From contig NC_064224.1 of NCBI RefSeq assembly GCF_023101765.2, positions 4,532,103-4,596,102 of the forward strand: DNA of 64,000 nucleotides, read 5' to 3'. Below the pieces are notes generated by a model, which saw nothing but the letters and a program-made list of their open reading frames with translations, made no database searches and was not told the DNA's origin. Both the position numbers and the translations under genes were made by a program. Shown here piece after piece: positions 49,401 to 59,200 of the stretch; the stretch's first letter is position 1; every line of letters begins with the position of its first letter. Origin of the DNA: Spodoptera frugiperda. Its lineage: Eukaryota; Arthropoda; Insecta; Lepidoptera; Noctuidae.

Positions 49401-52400
49401 AACATGTTCAGCGCTCTGATTGGTTGGTTTATTCGAACCGGCCAATCAAAGTGTCGAACGCTAACCGTTTATTTTAAACGTAAAGCAAACTCATACTAGT
49501 GTTACTCACAGACTCAACATGAAATCATTTCGTTGCGGGATCCAAGACATTCATTTCCCTGGAACGCGCCGGACTTCAGTGTTCCGGTGTTTTCATGTTT
49601 GTATCTACTGTAGATCCTGGCTTACAGGAGTTGCAGCGGTATGGGAGGTTGTGGCGGGCTTGTCCCATAAAAAAAAAAGACTCAACATGACAGACCGATA
49701 ATGCTAGTGACGTTAATTTGCCTGATGTTCGTCATGTAACAGTATGTAGAAATAAATGAATACTAAATAAAATGGCTTTGTAACAGAGCGGTCGGCGGCG
49801 GAGGCGGAGGCCCGGCGGTCGCAGTCGCTGTGGGCCGCGGCCGAGGCGCTGCTGGCCGCCACGCGCAAGCCCGCCGCGCAGGCCAAGATCGACAACGAAC
49901 TCTCCGCACTCGCCAAAGCTGGTCAGTATTATAACACACACTACACAAACGAGGATCAATCCTCTAATCACCAATCCCCGTACCCCTAATCCCTTAAAAG
50001 GCCGGTCACGCTCTTGTGCTTTGCTCTCCATTGTGGTCCATGAGCGGCACTGAGTTACGTGAGAAAGCCGATAACATCCTTACTAATATCCTTATCCTTA
50101 CTATCCTTACTAATATTATAAATGCGAAAGTAACTCTGTCTGTCTGTTACGCTTTCACGCCTAAACCAGTGAACCGATTTTGATGAAATTTGGTACAGAG
50201 GTAGAATAGACCCTGAGGAACAACATAGGCTTTTTATTGCAAAAAATAGGGGAGAGGTGGTAAAAATAGGGGGTGAATGGTCATATGGAAATTCGTCATT
50301 TTTAAAACTGTAACAGTGAAACTTTGTATCTAGACACTTAATGGGGAACGAAAGATACATAGGCTACTTTTTATTGCAAAAATATAGGGGAGAAGGGGTA
50401 AAAATAGGGAATGAATGGTCATATTGAAATTGACATGGGTGCAATTGTGATATAGTATGCATGTATTATACATATAAATTTTCCTCTTGAATCACTCTAT
50501 GTATTAAAAAAACGTATCAAAATCCGTTGTGTAGTTTTAAATATTTAAGCTTACAAAGGGACATACGAACAGAGAAAGCGACTTTGTTTTATACTATGTA
50601 GTGACATACGATGTTATTTTCCAGGCAAGGACGATAAGCTAGTGGAAACAGTACTTAAGGGCATTCCTGCCGATATTCGCGAAAAGGGAATCGCCACTGA
50701 GAAGTCGTTGCGGGACAGGTTTGAAACGGTATGCAACTCTTTATTAATCTCTACTCTAATATACCCGGTGTAAAATGCTGATAAAAACGAGTTTTAGTAT
50801 TACAATTTTCATTATTAGTTACTTACTCATGTAACTGTTTGACGAAGAACTCGACTAGTTTCATGCTAGAGGCTCATATTAATGAGCAGCATTCCGCGAC
50901 ACACGACGCGGCGATTGTCGAGCTGCTACTCTAGCATGGCTTGGAACTAGTCGAGTTCTAACTCGTCAAACAGTTACGTGAGTGAGCCGATAACATAATA
51001 ATTAATTCAGTATGTCTCACGAGAGTTATAATAAAATTATTACTACATATTTTAATTTATTTTTTTGCGATTTTGTCATGTATCAGCCTTGGGTAGTTAA
51101 TTATATCTATTATTTTACGCAATGGCTGAGTACCATGTCGAGGTTTCGATACTGTTACGTATATTTATTATTAGTGGTAAATTGGCCAGTTGCAAAGTGT
51201 TAGAAGTACTACTATCTTTTGATTTATTAATAAAATACTGTACTTTTCACTTATTTGCTGATTTATATGATGACTGTAATGATTTCGTTTCAGCTGGAGA
51301 AGACAGCAACGAAAGTGGCGCTTGTTGGACGTGAGGGAGCCAGTCTACCAGTCTACTTCCTATCCTGGGTGCAATCACTGCTGGTCTTCAAGAAAGTAAG
51401 TTTATAACATAATGATACCATTATCATCAACCAGAACACGGCTTCTGCTGAACAAAGCCCTCCTATTTGGGGTGAGGGGGCTGTTATAATCCCTATGCTT
51501 GGCGCGTGGGGATCGTATATGTATCTTAGTACGAGTTTGCTTTATGTTTAACGAGAGTGCGTTCGGCACTCTGATTCGTTGGTTCATTCGCGCCGGCTAA
51601 TCACGACGCCTGACGCGCTCTCGTTTCGTTTTCGTGCTACATAAAACAAATTCGTACTAAGTGTACTGATCCGATCGTAAATATTGGAGATTATAGGTAA
51701 CCCCTACTGTTTGGTCTTGTAAGTGGTCCATAATCCAGCGGTGGACTCTGACGAACTGTTTTAATTTTTTATGAGAAGTTTCTATCTCGTTCTAAGTTTT
51801 TTATAGACTTATGAGTGCTATATTGCAATGAACTTGATTTGTTTCCAGTTCGCTGACATCCCCGAAGAAGAGTTGGAGAACCAGCTTACAGACTTCACTA
51901 AACTAGACACCTTCGATATTATAAATCGGGCAAGGTACGTTTTGTATACTATGCATAAGTACATTTATTATGGTATACGTCGGTTTACGAGCTCACGTAT
52001 TACCTGATGGCAAACATTCAACGCCGCTATAAACGCACACAAAATCAACTCCAAACTTAGAAAAAAAGTCCTCGAGACGATGTTTACAATAATAATGTAT
52101 CTACCAATGGCCTCATAGCCAAAAGCCTCGACCAACACCTGAGTAGGCTAACTTTAGATGGTTGGGTCAAGGGCCTGATACAGAAAATAGTACTTTTGGA
52201 CACGACACGTACAGTCCGGAAATTTCTCTCTGTTGAGCCCTGACTTGGATTTCTCCCGTTACTGGTGGGCTACTGCTTTTTATATGTTTAAATTTTTTTT
52301 TTTTTATAAACAAATATTTAGAAATGTAATTATCAAGGATTACAACTACTTTTTTTCATCTCCTCTAATAATATCTTCTGATTTATATCGTTGCGGGATC

Positions 52401-52903
52401 CAAGACAGTCATTCATTACCCTGGGACGCGTCGTACTTCAATGTTCCGGTGTTTTCATGGTTGTATCTACTGTAGATCATGGCTTGCAGGAGTTGCAGCG
52501 GTATGAGAGGTTGTGGCGGGTTTGTCCCATTGTAGTGTGTGTGAGACCTCGCCCCTATAAGTAGAGTAAGTTAGTCGTATAAGTTGAGTTAATTAAAGTT
52601 ATTCATAAGATCAACACGTCTCATTCTTTGCTCCCTAACATCACGATATTGCATGGCGACCCTGCCAGGATTAAATATCGATATTGCATGATATCAAGGA
52701 TTACTAATAAATATTAATTCCCCAGATACCACATGGACCACGGCAACCTGCCCGCGGCGCTCCGCTACGTGAACCTGCTGCAGGGCGCGCCGCGCGCCGC
52801 CGCCAAGCCGTGGCTCGACGCCGCGCGCAGGCATCTCGAGATACGACAGGCTGCAGAAGCTGTTATGGCACACGCGTCCGTCTCTGGCCTACTCTACCTA
52901 TAA
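40492..52903 (+). CDS. Mitofilin: MICOS complex subunit Mic60 / mitofilin (5' exon not located)
   Basis: Visible exons: 40492-40670, 41206-41362, 42257-42347, 43828-43899, 44235-44404, 44652-44778, 45338-45501, 46739-46864, 47328-47400, 47748-47836, 48066-48176, 48862-48979, 49787-49921, 50625-50728, 51294-51395, 51849-51934 and 52726-52903. They join in phase to 2082 nt (693 residues plus stop); fly mitofilin is slightly longer. The first exon opens with basic presequence-like residues (VRRHVGDSS, SPHRRYATQEK). One membrane helix follows (LFWGAIGATVLTGASIAYAK, about residues 41-60), then long charged coiled-coil stretches and the C-terminal mitofilin domain (LPVYFLSWVQSLLVFKK; FDIINRARYHMDHGNLPAAL). 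In the family this inner-membrane protein holds crista junctions and outer-membrane contacts. No in-frame Met exists before the membrane helix, so a first exon is missing. The exons at 49787 and 52726 are strikingly GC-rich. Confidence 0.9.
40805..41160. repeat. Inverted-repeat element containing a CCGGTGAC unit, Mic60 intron
   Basis: The left part (ACCGACACTTAGTGGAGGAT then TTGCCAGGAAGTTTTCTTT) and the right part (GAAAACTGTTGAAGGCAAAT then CCTCCGCTAACGTCAGTCAC) are imperfect inverted copies about 350 bases apart at the outer ends. The right part is the unit seen at 1-70, 5425-5485 and 57098-57165. No open frame spans it. Confidence 0.55.
42525..42745 (-). repeat. Family C repeat, Mic60 intron
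   Basis: GTGGGAGAGCCATGCTTCGG, CCGACATGAAATATTGTTTGC, GTTACCGGAGGCGCAATTAC and ATTGCTTACCATCAGATGAT mark the copy. The middle portion (the GGGGATTGG word) is deleted. Confidence 0.65.
42864..43212. mobile_element. hAT-like MITE with 8-bp target duplication
   Basis: The 349-bp element has ends CAAGGCTCGGAACCGGTTTA and TAACCGGTATCCGAGCCTTG (inverted, with mismatches inside). It is flanked by identical GTTTGTGC at 42856-42863 and 43213-43220. The interior holds several ACCGGTTT/AAACCGGT words that may serve as transposase-binding repeats. It has no open frame. An 8-bp duplication is the hallmark of the hAT superfamily. Confidence 0.8.
45883..45978 (+). CDS. Possible alternative last exon of Mic60
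   Basis: A GCAG acceptor precedes an open stretch in phase with the exon ending at 45501. It adds 31 residues rich in K, D and E (EPKDGTKDRTKDENKDESKD and onward, with KDE-type repeats), then TAA. AATAAA follows at 46034-46039. If used, it would give a short Mic60 that keeps the membrane helix and first coiled coil but lacks the C-terminal mitofilin domain. The polypyrimidine tract is weak, so it may be unused. Confidence 0.45.
   Translation, partial: EPKDGTKDRTKDENKDESKDECDMETSCSKE
46034..46039 (+). terminator. Possible poly(A) signal for the short Mic60 form
   Basis: AATAAA lies 55 bases after the TAA of the alternative exon; a second one follows near 46090. Confidence 0.35.
46500..47205 (+). 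repeat. Family D and family C repeats around a Mic60 exon
   Basis: A family D copy (about 46500-46672; TTCTCCCGCCCTGGGCGAG, CCGCTAGGTAGTCCGCAGCT) lies before, and a family C copy (about 46911-47205; ATAAGCCGGTAAACGAGCC, CCGGTAACCTCACTTACA) after, the exon at 46739-46864. Confidence 0.7.
47548..47735 (-). repeat. Family C repeat, Mic60 intron
   Basis: GTGGGAGAGCCGTGCTTCGG through ACCCCTTCCCAATCCCCGAT mark a minus-strand copy that ends 13 bases before the next exon acceptor region. Confidence 0.65.
49181..49262 (+). repeat. 46-bp tandem duplication in Mic60 intron
   Basis: TAAGCATGCTTTAGAATTTT followed by ATTTGATAAATTCTT occurs at 49181 and again at 49227. Confidence 0.9.
49370..49501. mobile_element. 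Short palindromic MITE (family with GCGAGTTTGCTTTACG ends)
   Basis: ACTTAGTGCGAGTTTGCTTT-ACGTTTAAAATAAACG on the left is inverted at the right end (CGTTTATTTTAAACGTAAAG then CAAACTCATACTAGTG). A related copy is at 51525-51662 and diverged ones near 8088-8195 and 43560-43650. No protein is encoded. Confidence 0.75.
49528..49672 (+). repeat. Dispersed repeat shared between two Mic60 introns
   Basis: CGTTGCGGGATCCAAGACAT through GTTGTGGCGGGCTTGTCCCA, ending in an A run, matches 52388-52532 closely. The second copy continues into LTR-like sequence; this one ends in poly(A), as if copied from RNA. Confidence 0.75.
50104..50620 (+). repeat. Dispersed lepidopteran-type repeat before a Mic60 exon
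   Basis: CTAATATTATAAATGCGAAAG, TCTGTCTGTCTGTTACGC, AACCGATTTTGATGAAATTTGG and, further on, AGCGACTTTGTTTTATACTATG are words widespread in moth genomes. The latter part also matches about 41820-42020. Parts seem repeated internally (AAAAATAGGG words). Class not assigned. Confidence 0.5.
50822..51035. repeat. Short palindromic relative of the Penelope-like element ends
   Basis: TTTGACGAAGAACTCGACTAG through CTAGTCGAGTTCTAACTCGTC folds into a long hairpin. It then reads GTGAGTGAGCCGATAACATA and CAGTATGTCTCACGAGAG, which is the arm end and tail of the element at 18805-20681. A tail-only piece is at about 12812-12870 (minus). There is no coding part. Confidence 0.75.
51525..51662. mobile_element. 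Short palindromic MITE, second copy
   Basis: CTTAGTACGAGTTTGCTTTAT at the left end pairs with ATAAAACAAATTCGTACTAAG at the right. The interior (GCGTTCGGCACTCTGATT, GCCGGCTAATCACGACGC) matches the copy at 49370-49501. Confidence 0.75.
52388..52700 (+). repeat. LTR-like segment with possible primer-binding site
   Basis: After the 145-bp unit shared with 49528-49672 come TGTAGTGTGTGTGAGACC, a TATAAGTAGAG word, and later TGGCGACCCTGCCAGGAT, which resembles the primer-binding region just after a 5' LTR. No gag or pol follows. It may be a solo LTR plus leader; the boundaries are not certain. Confidence 0.4.
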
Positions 52904-54283
52904 ATATTATATAATGCACGTGAATTTTGTTCCATAACTGTCGGGATAACTAACTAAAACATACTTTAAAGTCTTCATAATAAGTGCCCTCTGCTGAACA
53001 AAGGTCTTTTCTCAGTCCGAGAAGGAATGACCATTAATCACGTTGGCGAATTGAGTAGCATTCATAGCAAAAGCTGAACTAAACTAAACATTTATGGAAA
53101 TGCAAACGTGCATACATAATTACAATCCAATTGGTTGCAGATATCTGCTCAAAACATACATAAATACAGTGCAAGCTTCTTACCTAAGCAGTCTTTAGGA
53201 AATTAAACTCTATACCGATGAGAATAAGTATTACTATTGTTTCTACTCGTTTTAAAAGACGATAATGTTGCTTTGGTTAGTTAAGATCACTCCCGACAGA
53301 TACATAGTTGAAGGAAATGGATGAACAATATTCACATGCGAGAGGTGTTGAAAGCTAACGACTGTGGGCGTTTTAAACATCTTAGACACATGTCTATCTT
53401 CATAACACAGGCTTAATTAGTACTAAAGATTACAAAAGTACTAGAAATTTATACTTTATCATAGTGATTTTAGAGTGCACTATGGAATGTAATTTACTAT
53501 CAGCTTACCATGTAGATTTATAGGCAGTAAAGTCGGTATCGTAACGCCTGGCGCAGTTTTCGATCAAGTAACGTTGGTAATTCGTTTCAGATATTCCCCT
53601 ATTTTGACCGTTTTTTTTAAATACATGAACTTTGCCTTGAGAAAATAGGTAATTTTTTACATTTTTCTTTATTCATCAGTTAATTGTAGATCATTTGTAC
53701 CTGTTTTGAATGAAAGTAGGTAAAAAGTGTAAAATTCGAATGAAAATATTTCAACTTTGCAATGTAAAGGTTCTTCAAAACAGTGAAATTTGTATTCTTT
53801 TTTTTTTCTCTGCACAAATGTGTCTGCATTTATTTGAAAAAATATCAAAATATAGCGTTTCCGTAAATTATGGTGCCAGTGATGAAACGTGTGGAGGTTT
53901 CCTTTAATTTTAGTAATTTATGTAAATATAAAAATATTGTATGTAATAAATTAAAAGATGATTTTTATGTCAGTTCGTTTTTTCTTTGCATTTTTATTTC
54001 CATACAACATTATTTTGTTTACCCGACCGTTATACCGACTGTTATACACATATACACAAATAAAGTCAAGCCTTTGTCCCATGTGGGTAAGTAAGCAGGG
54101 ACATCACATATGATCGCTTGGATAGCGATCATATCCATGATGTGTTGTATTAGTTCATTTTGTCATCATTTTCTGTCTGACCTTGTGTATGCTTATAAAC
54201 ATAAAAATAAATTATAACACTACGAACCCACCTAATAATGAAAATAATAATAACAATTCAACGTCCTTTGCGACAATTCTTAT

Positions 54284-54288
<5 letters not shown>

Positions 54289-54327
<39 letters not shown>

Positions 54328-55677
54328 GGGGGAAAATCATCCAATTAATTTTGCTCGCCTTGGGCGAGGCGAGAGGGAGTGTCAGACTCTTACTGACTAA
54401 AAACCACCCCGTTCCTTCTCCTGCCTTTCGAGCCGGAGCCCCGGTAAACCCGCTAGGTTGTCCGCAGCTCCGGATTAGGCATCAGCCCTACTGGGCCCCA
54501 TCTGTGGTGGTCTGATGGCTCTTTGAGGCGCGCGCGGAACGCGACGCGCCGCACGCACGGGTCTGGTTCTGGTCGGGCGGCGAACTACCCTTGCTCGCCG
54601 TCCGCAGGCCCGCACTTACGGTGGCCGGAGATCGTCGCGCGATCCCCGACGCCCGGAGTGTCTCTCGCGACGGCTGGGGCGTGAGGAGGTTCGTTCTCTC
54701 ACGCGCCCCGCCTCCTCCTTAGCTAGCATGACTGCTTCGCAGAAGGAGGAGACGGCATCCCAGTCCCCCTCGCTCCGCACCATGGCTTGTACCAATGCCG
54801 GACGCGAGAGGTCGCCGTCGCCGACTACATCCCTGAGGACACGGCGGTGCTCAGCCCATGCAGGGCACAGCGCCACCGTATGTTCCACTGTGTCCTCAGG
54901 ACGGTCCTCGCAGTGATGACACCCGGGCGTTTCCTCCCGCCCAATCAGAAACAGGAACCTACCGAAACTTCCATGTCCGGTAAGCACCTGCGTCAGGCGG
55001 TAGGTGAGGACGCCGTGGCGTCTCTCAAGCCACTCCTCAAAGAGGGGACTTATCGCTGCAATGACAGCGAGCCCAGCCCTCGGTTGCGACAGTCGTTGCT
55101 GCCATGCACGATCCCCGCGTACAACCTCCGGCAGGAGGCATTTGGCCCCCGAGGTTGGGCAGGAGCCGCTTAAGTGCAGCCCCGTCCGTTCCAACTTAGG
55201 AGCCAAACGTCGGAAGTGCTCCACGAAGTTCCATCGACTGTCGAGGACGAGTCCTAGGTACTTCATCGTCGTCTCGACGCCGATGGTAACCCCTCCTGCC
55301 GTTATTTGGGACCCATCCGGAGGTGGCGCGTTCCCGCGGCCATGAAAACACATGGCCTCGGACTTGTGGAGCGCCACCTCGAGTCCCAATTGCCGGATCC
55401 TTGCAACGACCGTCGCAACCGCTCTCGCCATTAAATTGGCCGCCGCCTGGTGCGACCTCCCGTGCGCCAGCACCAGTGTGTCGTCAGCGTAACAGACTAC
55501 ACTGACGCCGTTTGGGAGGTCGGTGCGCAGCACCCAGTCGTAACCGATGTTCCACAGGAGCGGCCCTAAAACCGAACCCTGTGGAACACCGCGCGACATC
55601 TCTCGCCGATTCCACTCACCTTGGTGACCGGGGTACCTGACGAACCTATCCGTCAGGTAGGCCTCGATAACACGACG
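54289..55677 (-). mobile_element. 5'-truncated R1-like LINE with poly(A) and 14-bp target duplication
   Basis: On the minus strand the element runs from 55677 to a 3' poly(A) (the T run from 54289 to about 54325). Identical AATTCTTATAGATT flanks it at 54275-54288 and 55678-55691. The 3' untranslated part contains the same sequence as the tails of family D SINEs. It is a typical dead-on-arrival insertion made by target-primed reverse transcription. Confidence 0.9.
54616..55599 (-). pseudogene. R1-clade LINE reverse transcriptase, C-terminal part
   Basis: The 327-codon frame begins inside the RT domain: MSRGVPQGSVLGPLLWNIGY, then the catalytic VVCYADDTLVLA (YADD box) and MKYLGLVLDSRW. After about residue 160 a piece normally present in this clade seems missing (LPEVVRGDRAWQQRLSQPRA). 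The C-terminal zinc-knuckle region follows (CHHCEDRPEDTVEHTVALCP). The N-terminal endonuclease and ORF1 are lost to 5' truncation, so it cannot mobilise itself. R1-clade elements often use rDNA targets, but this copy sits in ordinary DNA with a variable target duplication. GC content is much higher than in the surroundings. Confidence 0.88.
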
Positions 55678-55741
55678 AATTCTTATAGATTAACAAGTCA
55701 TTAGATACCAATGAGGTTTCAATAGTCATCACACACACAAC

Positions 55742-56032
55742 GTCACGCCTTTTATCCCCGAAGGGGTAGGCAGAGGTGCACATTACGGCACATAATGCCG
55801 CTATACAATGTACACCCACTTTTCACCATTTGTGTTTTAAGTCCCATGTAATATGGGGTGAGCCTATTGCCATATCCTGGACACAATTCCAGACTCCGTG
55901 CTACTACCGAGAAATTTTCGAAAATCCGCCATAATTCATAAAAAACCCAGTAATACTTTGCCCGACCCGGGAATCGAACCCGAGACCCCTTGTTCAGCAG
56001 TCGCACTTGCGACCACTCGACCAACGAGGCAG
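55742..56032 (-). repeat. SINE family A, near-full copy
   Basis: On the minus strand: GCCTCGTTGGTCGAGTGGTC, CGGGTTCGATTCCCGGGTCG (good B box), TATGGCAATAGGCTCACCCC and a 3' end at GTGACG. It is the best-preserved member in the window. Confidence 0.8.
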
Positions 56033-56261
56033 TCAATAGTCATCAATAGGACTAAAACACCTCTCAAGCCAAAAAAAAAAGTATAACAGCATAAACTTCA
56101 TAGAATAAAATTAGATGTTATGATTCTCTTTGGCAACTTATATTCTCTTTGGTCAGAATGAGAACTGTCCAAAGAAATTGATATAATTATAACATCTTTA
56201 AAGAATATAAATTAAAAATTTCGTTCGACATCAAACAATAAAATAACTGCATAGAAAAATA

Positions 56262-59200
56262 ATGTTTAGAGTCACGTCCTGCTTAACAGTTGCTAGGACA
56301 CTTTTGGTTAGTACTTACATGATAATTTCCTTTTATTGTGATTGTTTAGTTATGGTGGATAAATATAATCGCGAATGGATAAACTATTCAGAAAAGAGCA
56401 TGCCAACCAGAGGCGTAGATAGCGCCGTATGAGCCGTATCAATTATACGGGACCCTAACGTGCGTAAACAAAAAATAAAGATATCCCAATTTTTTATTTA
56501 ATTTCAGAAATGACTAAAGTCCAATTACTTCATCAATTCGTTTTGTTTTCGGCATAAAGTATGCGTTTAAAAGCTGGCAGCAACTTTAGGAAAATGTACG
56601 TCATCGTAAGGGCCCAGAAACATGGGCTCTCTATTATAGCATAGGTAGTTTCCTCTTTGAGGCTTGTGAGAGACAGGCCGGGAAAAGTCATGCGATGATT
56701 CCCCCCCCTCCCCAATAAATGAAAAAAGGCACTCAAAGGCAAGGTCGGAAAAAACGCTTTAAGAAAGATCTAGCGTTTTTGCTATACCTAATGGGCTGAT
56801 CCTGCCAGGATCCATCATCGTGTGAAAGAACGCTAATGAAACAAACTGTAATTTTCCAGTACCGTCGTTATCCAGTAGACTTTCGTGTAGCGACGATTTC
56901 CCGATCCCCTACAGCGTACAAGTACAACAAGAGTTTGAAAGAGAGAGAGACTTGTCCAGTGCCTCCCCCACCACCGCCGCCTCCGCCTAAAGATGACCGC
57001 TTGCTTTGGGGCACTATAGCTTTATTGTTCATTGCTGGTGGCTTCGTGGTATATGCTAAGTAAGTTTTTCTTAACACATTGAACGCCCTGATGGTGGCCG
57101 GTGACCGACGTAAGCGGAGGATTTGCCTTCAACAGTTTTCTATTGGCAGTCAAAGACTTAACAAAAGCTTAGATATACACGATAACACTAGCTAGTTAGC
57201 AGGCAACATATTAACACTGATGTATAATGGATAAATGACAATCTATTAGTAATCTCTTAGTAAAAATGTACATGGACTCACAACATGATTGAGAAGTGGG
57301 TAATATTCTGTGGTAATATTATTTGCATCTCTGCCTATCCCTTCAAGAATTAAAAAGCGTGATGATAAACCTTGTTACTGCCGCGTGGTTTCATCTGAGC
57401 TCAGCTTCTATTGATGGCAACAGGTTGTCTTACAGCTTTCTCCAATATATGGGCTATCCAATATTACTTAAAATAAATAATTATTCATTTCAAACCAGTA
57501 GTTCTGAGGACAACTACGTTTATACAAACAAATTCTTCTCAAACTCTTCAACCTTTTAAATTACATATTACAAAAGTACTGCTTCGATGACTACCTCGTT
57601 GATCGAGTAGTCGCAAGTTCTACTGCCGGACAGGGGATCTCGGGTTTGATTCCCGAGTCGGGCAAAGTATCACTGGGCTTTTTTCGAATTTTCGAAAATA
57701 CCTATAGGACAACTTAAAGTACAGGTACTCTTATAAAATTGATTTAATTCTCCAGGGGTTCGCCAGAAGTACGCGATTGGTTGACGATAAACGCGCCATG
57801 GTTCGATGACATTATAGCAATATTGTACCAGGAAAACATGACTTACGGGGAGTTTGCCGTCACGTGCGTCGATGGCACCAAGAGATTCATTGAACGCATG
57901 ACTGGTACTAATAAACCAAAAAAATGCTCGCTTGACGGCGGTGAAGTTCTCAATTATGGTAAGTTGGTACCTAATTGAATATATGTATGTAAGTTGATTC
58001 GAAACATTTACGATTTTGTACTTTAATGCTAAAGGAGGATGCCAGAAGTATAATGCAAAAATAGCATTAATTGGCTACTGATAAAACTACCATGTTTAAT
58101 GAAGAATAACTCTAAACGGACTAAGATTTGGAACTTGGCCCCATAGTAACTTTTATTCAGTATTCTCTATATTACCTATCCGATAATGTAACACATAGGT
58201 ATAGCTATTGGAAGGTGGGATCAAAATTTGCATCCTCCTTTATAAGAGCGTGAATGCTTGAGTTTACTTTTCCACAAAAAGACCGGCAACACACTTCTAA
58301 ACCCGTGCTTTGATGTGATTTTGTTAACCGTAAAACAAACTGGTACTAATGTCATAGTTGCCTTGTTTATGTTTTATTTGCAGATGTCCCTGAAGAACCA
58401 AAACCAGAGGAACCCAAGGAATGTAGTCCTGCTGGTAAGTTAAAAAATAGTTATATGAGAGTACACTACCTTATTGATCAGATTTTACTATCAAAGTACG
58501 CTTAAGGTAAGCGTCCACAGACCCGCATCGTACCTACGAACTGCTCATCGGCAATGCCTACATGCGATGCCTACCGATGACGTAGTACCGAATGCCGATG
58601 CCGTATCTAATTCAATATTTTAGAGGATTCAGGTAGCTACCTAGCTACTATATTTTCAAAAATCAACTTTATTAACCTCTGCTAATTTTAAACTAAAATC
58701 AGTAGAATATTGTTATCAATAAGGATAATTTTCCAGAGAAAGAAGTTATTTGTGAACCAGAACCTCCTCCAATTGTCACAAAGAATATTTGTGACATCGA
58801 GCGATGTGTGACTGACCTAGGAGATACTGTTATTCTCAACTATAACACTGCAAAGGACGCTTGCGCTTGTTACAATTCGGTTAGAGTTCCTTTTTCCTTG
58901 AACAATTATACGCGACCTGCCTACTATTTAGACATAGTATGAAATTGCACGCACGTAGTCTGAAATTGTGCCCAGTATATGGCAATAGGCTCACCATCTA
59001 TTACATGGGACTTATAACACAAATGGTATAAATTGGGTGTACATTATATAGCGGCATTATGTGCTATAATGTGCACCTCTGCCTACCCCTTGTGGGATAA
59101 AAGGCGTGACGTTGCAGCAGTAATAATAGTTCTTATTCTATTTTACAGTTGGTAGAAAATACAATGATAAATTTCTCTTTCAAATGTATGAAAGAGATAC

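Larger units (their letters stand above)
52904..56261. other. Spacer between Mic60 and its paralogue
   Basis: The left 1.3 kb is unassigned AT-rich sequence and must include the Mic60 3' untranslated region. An R1-like LINE (54289-55677) and a SINE A copy (55742-56032, minus) follow. No other host gene is seen. Confidence 0.6.

Noticed and set aside
54183..55345. Plus-strand open frames over the LINE
   Set aside because: They are shadows of the minus-strand RT frame and of the poly(T) run.
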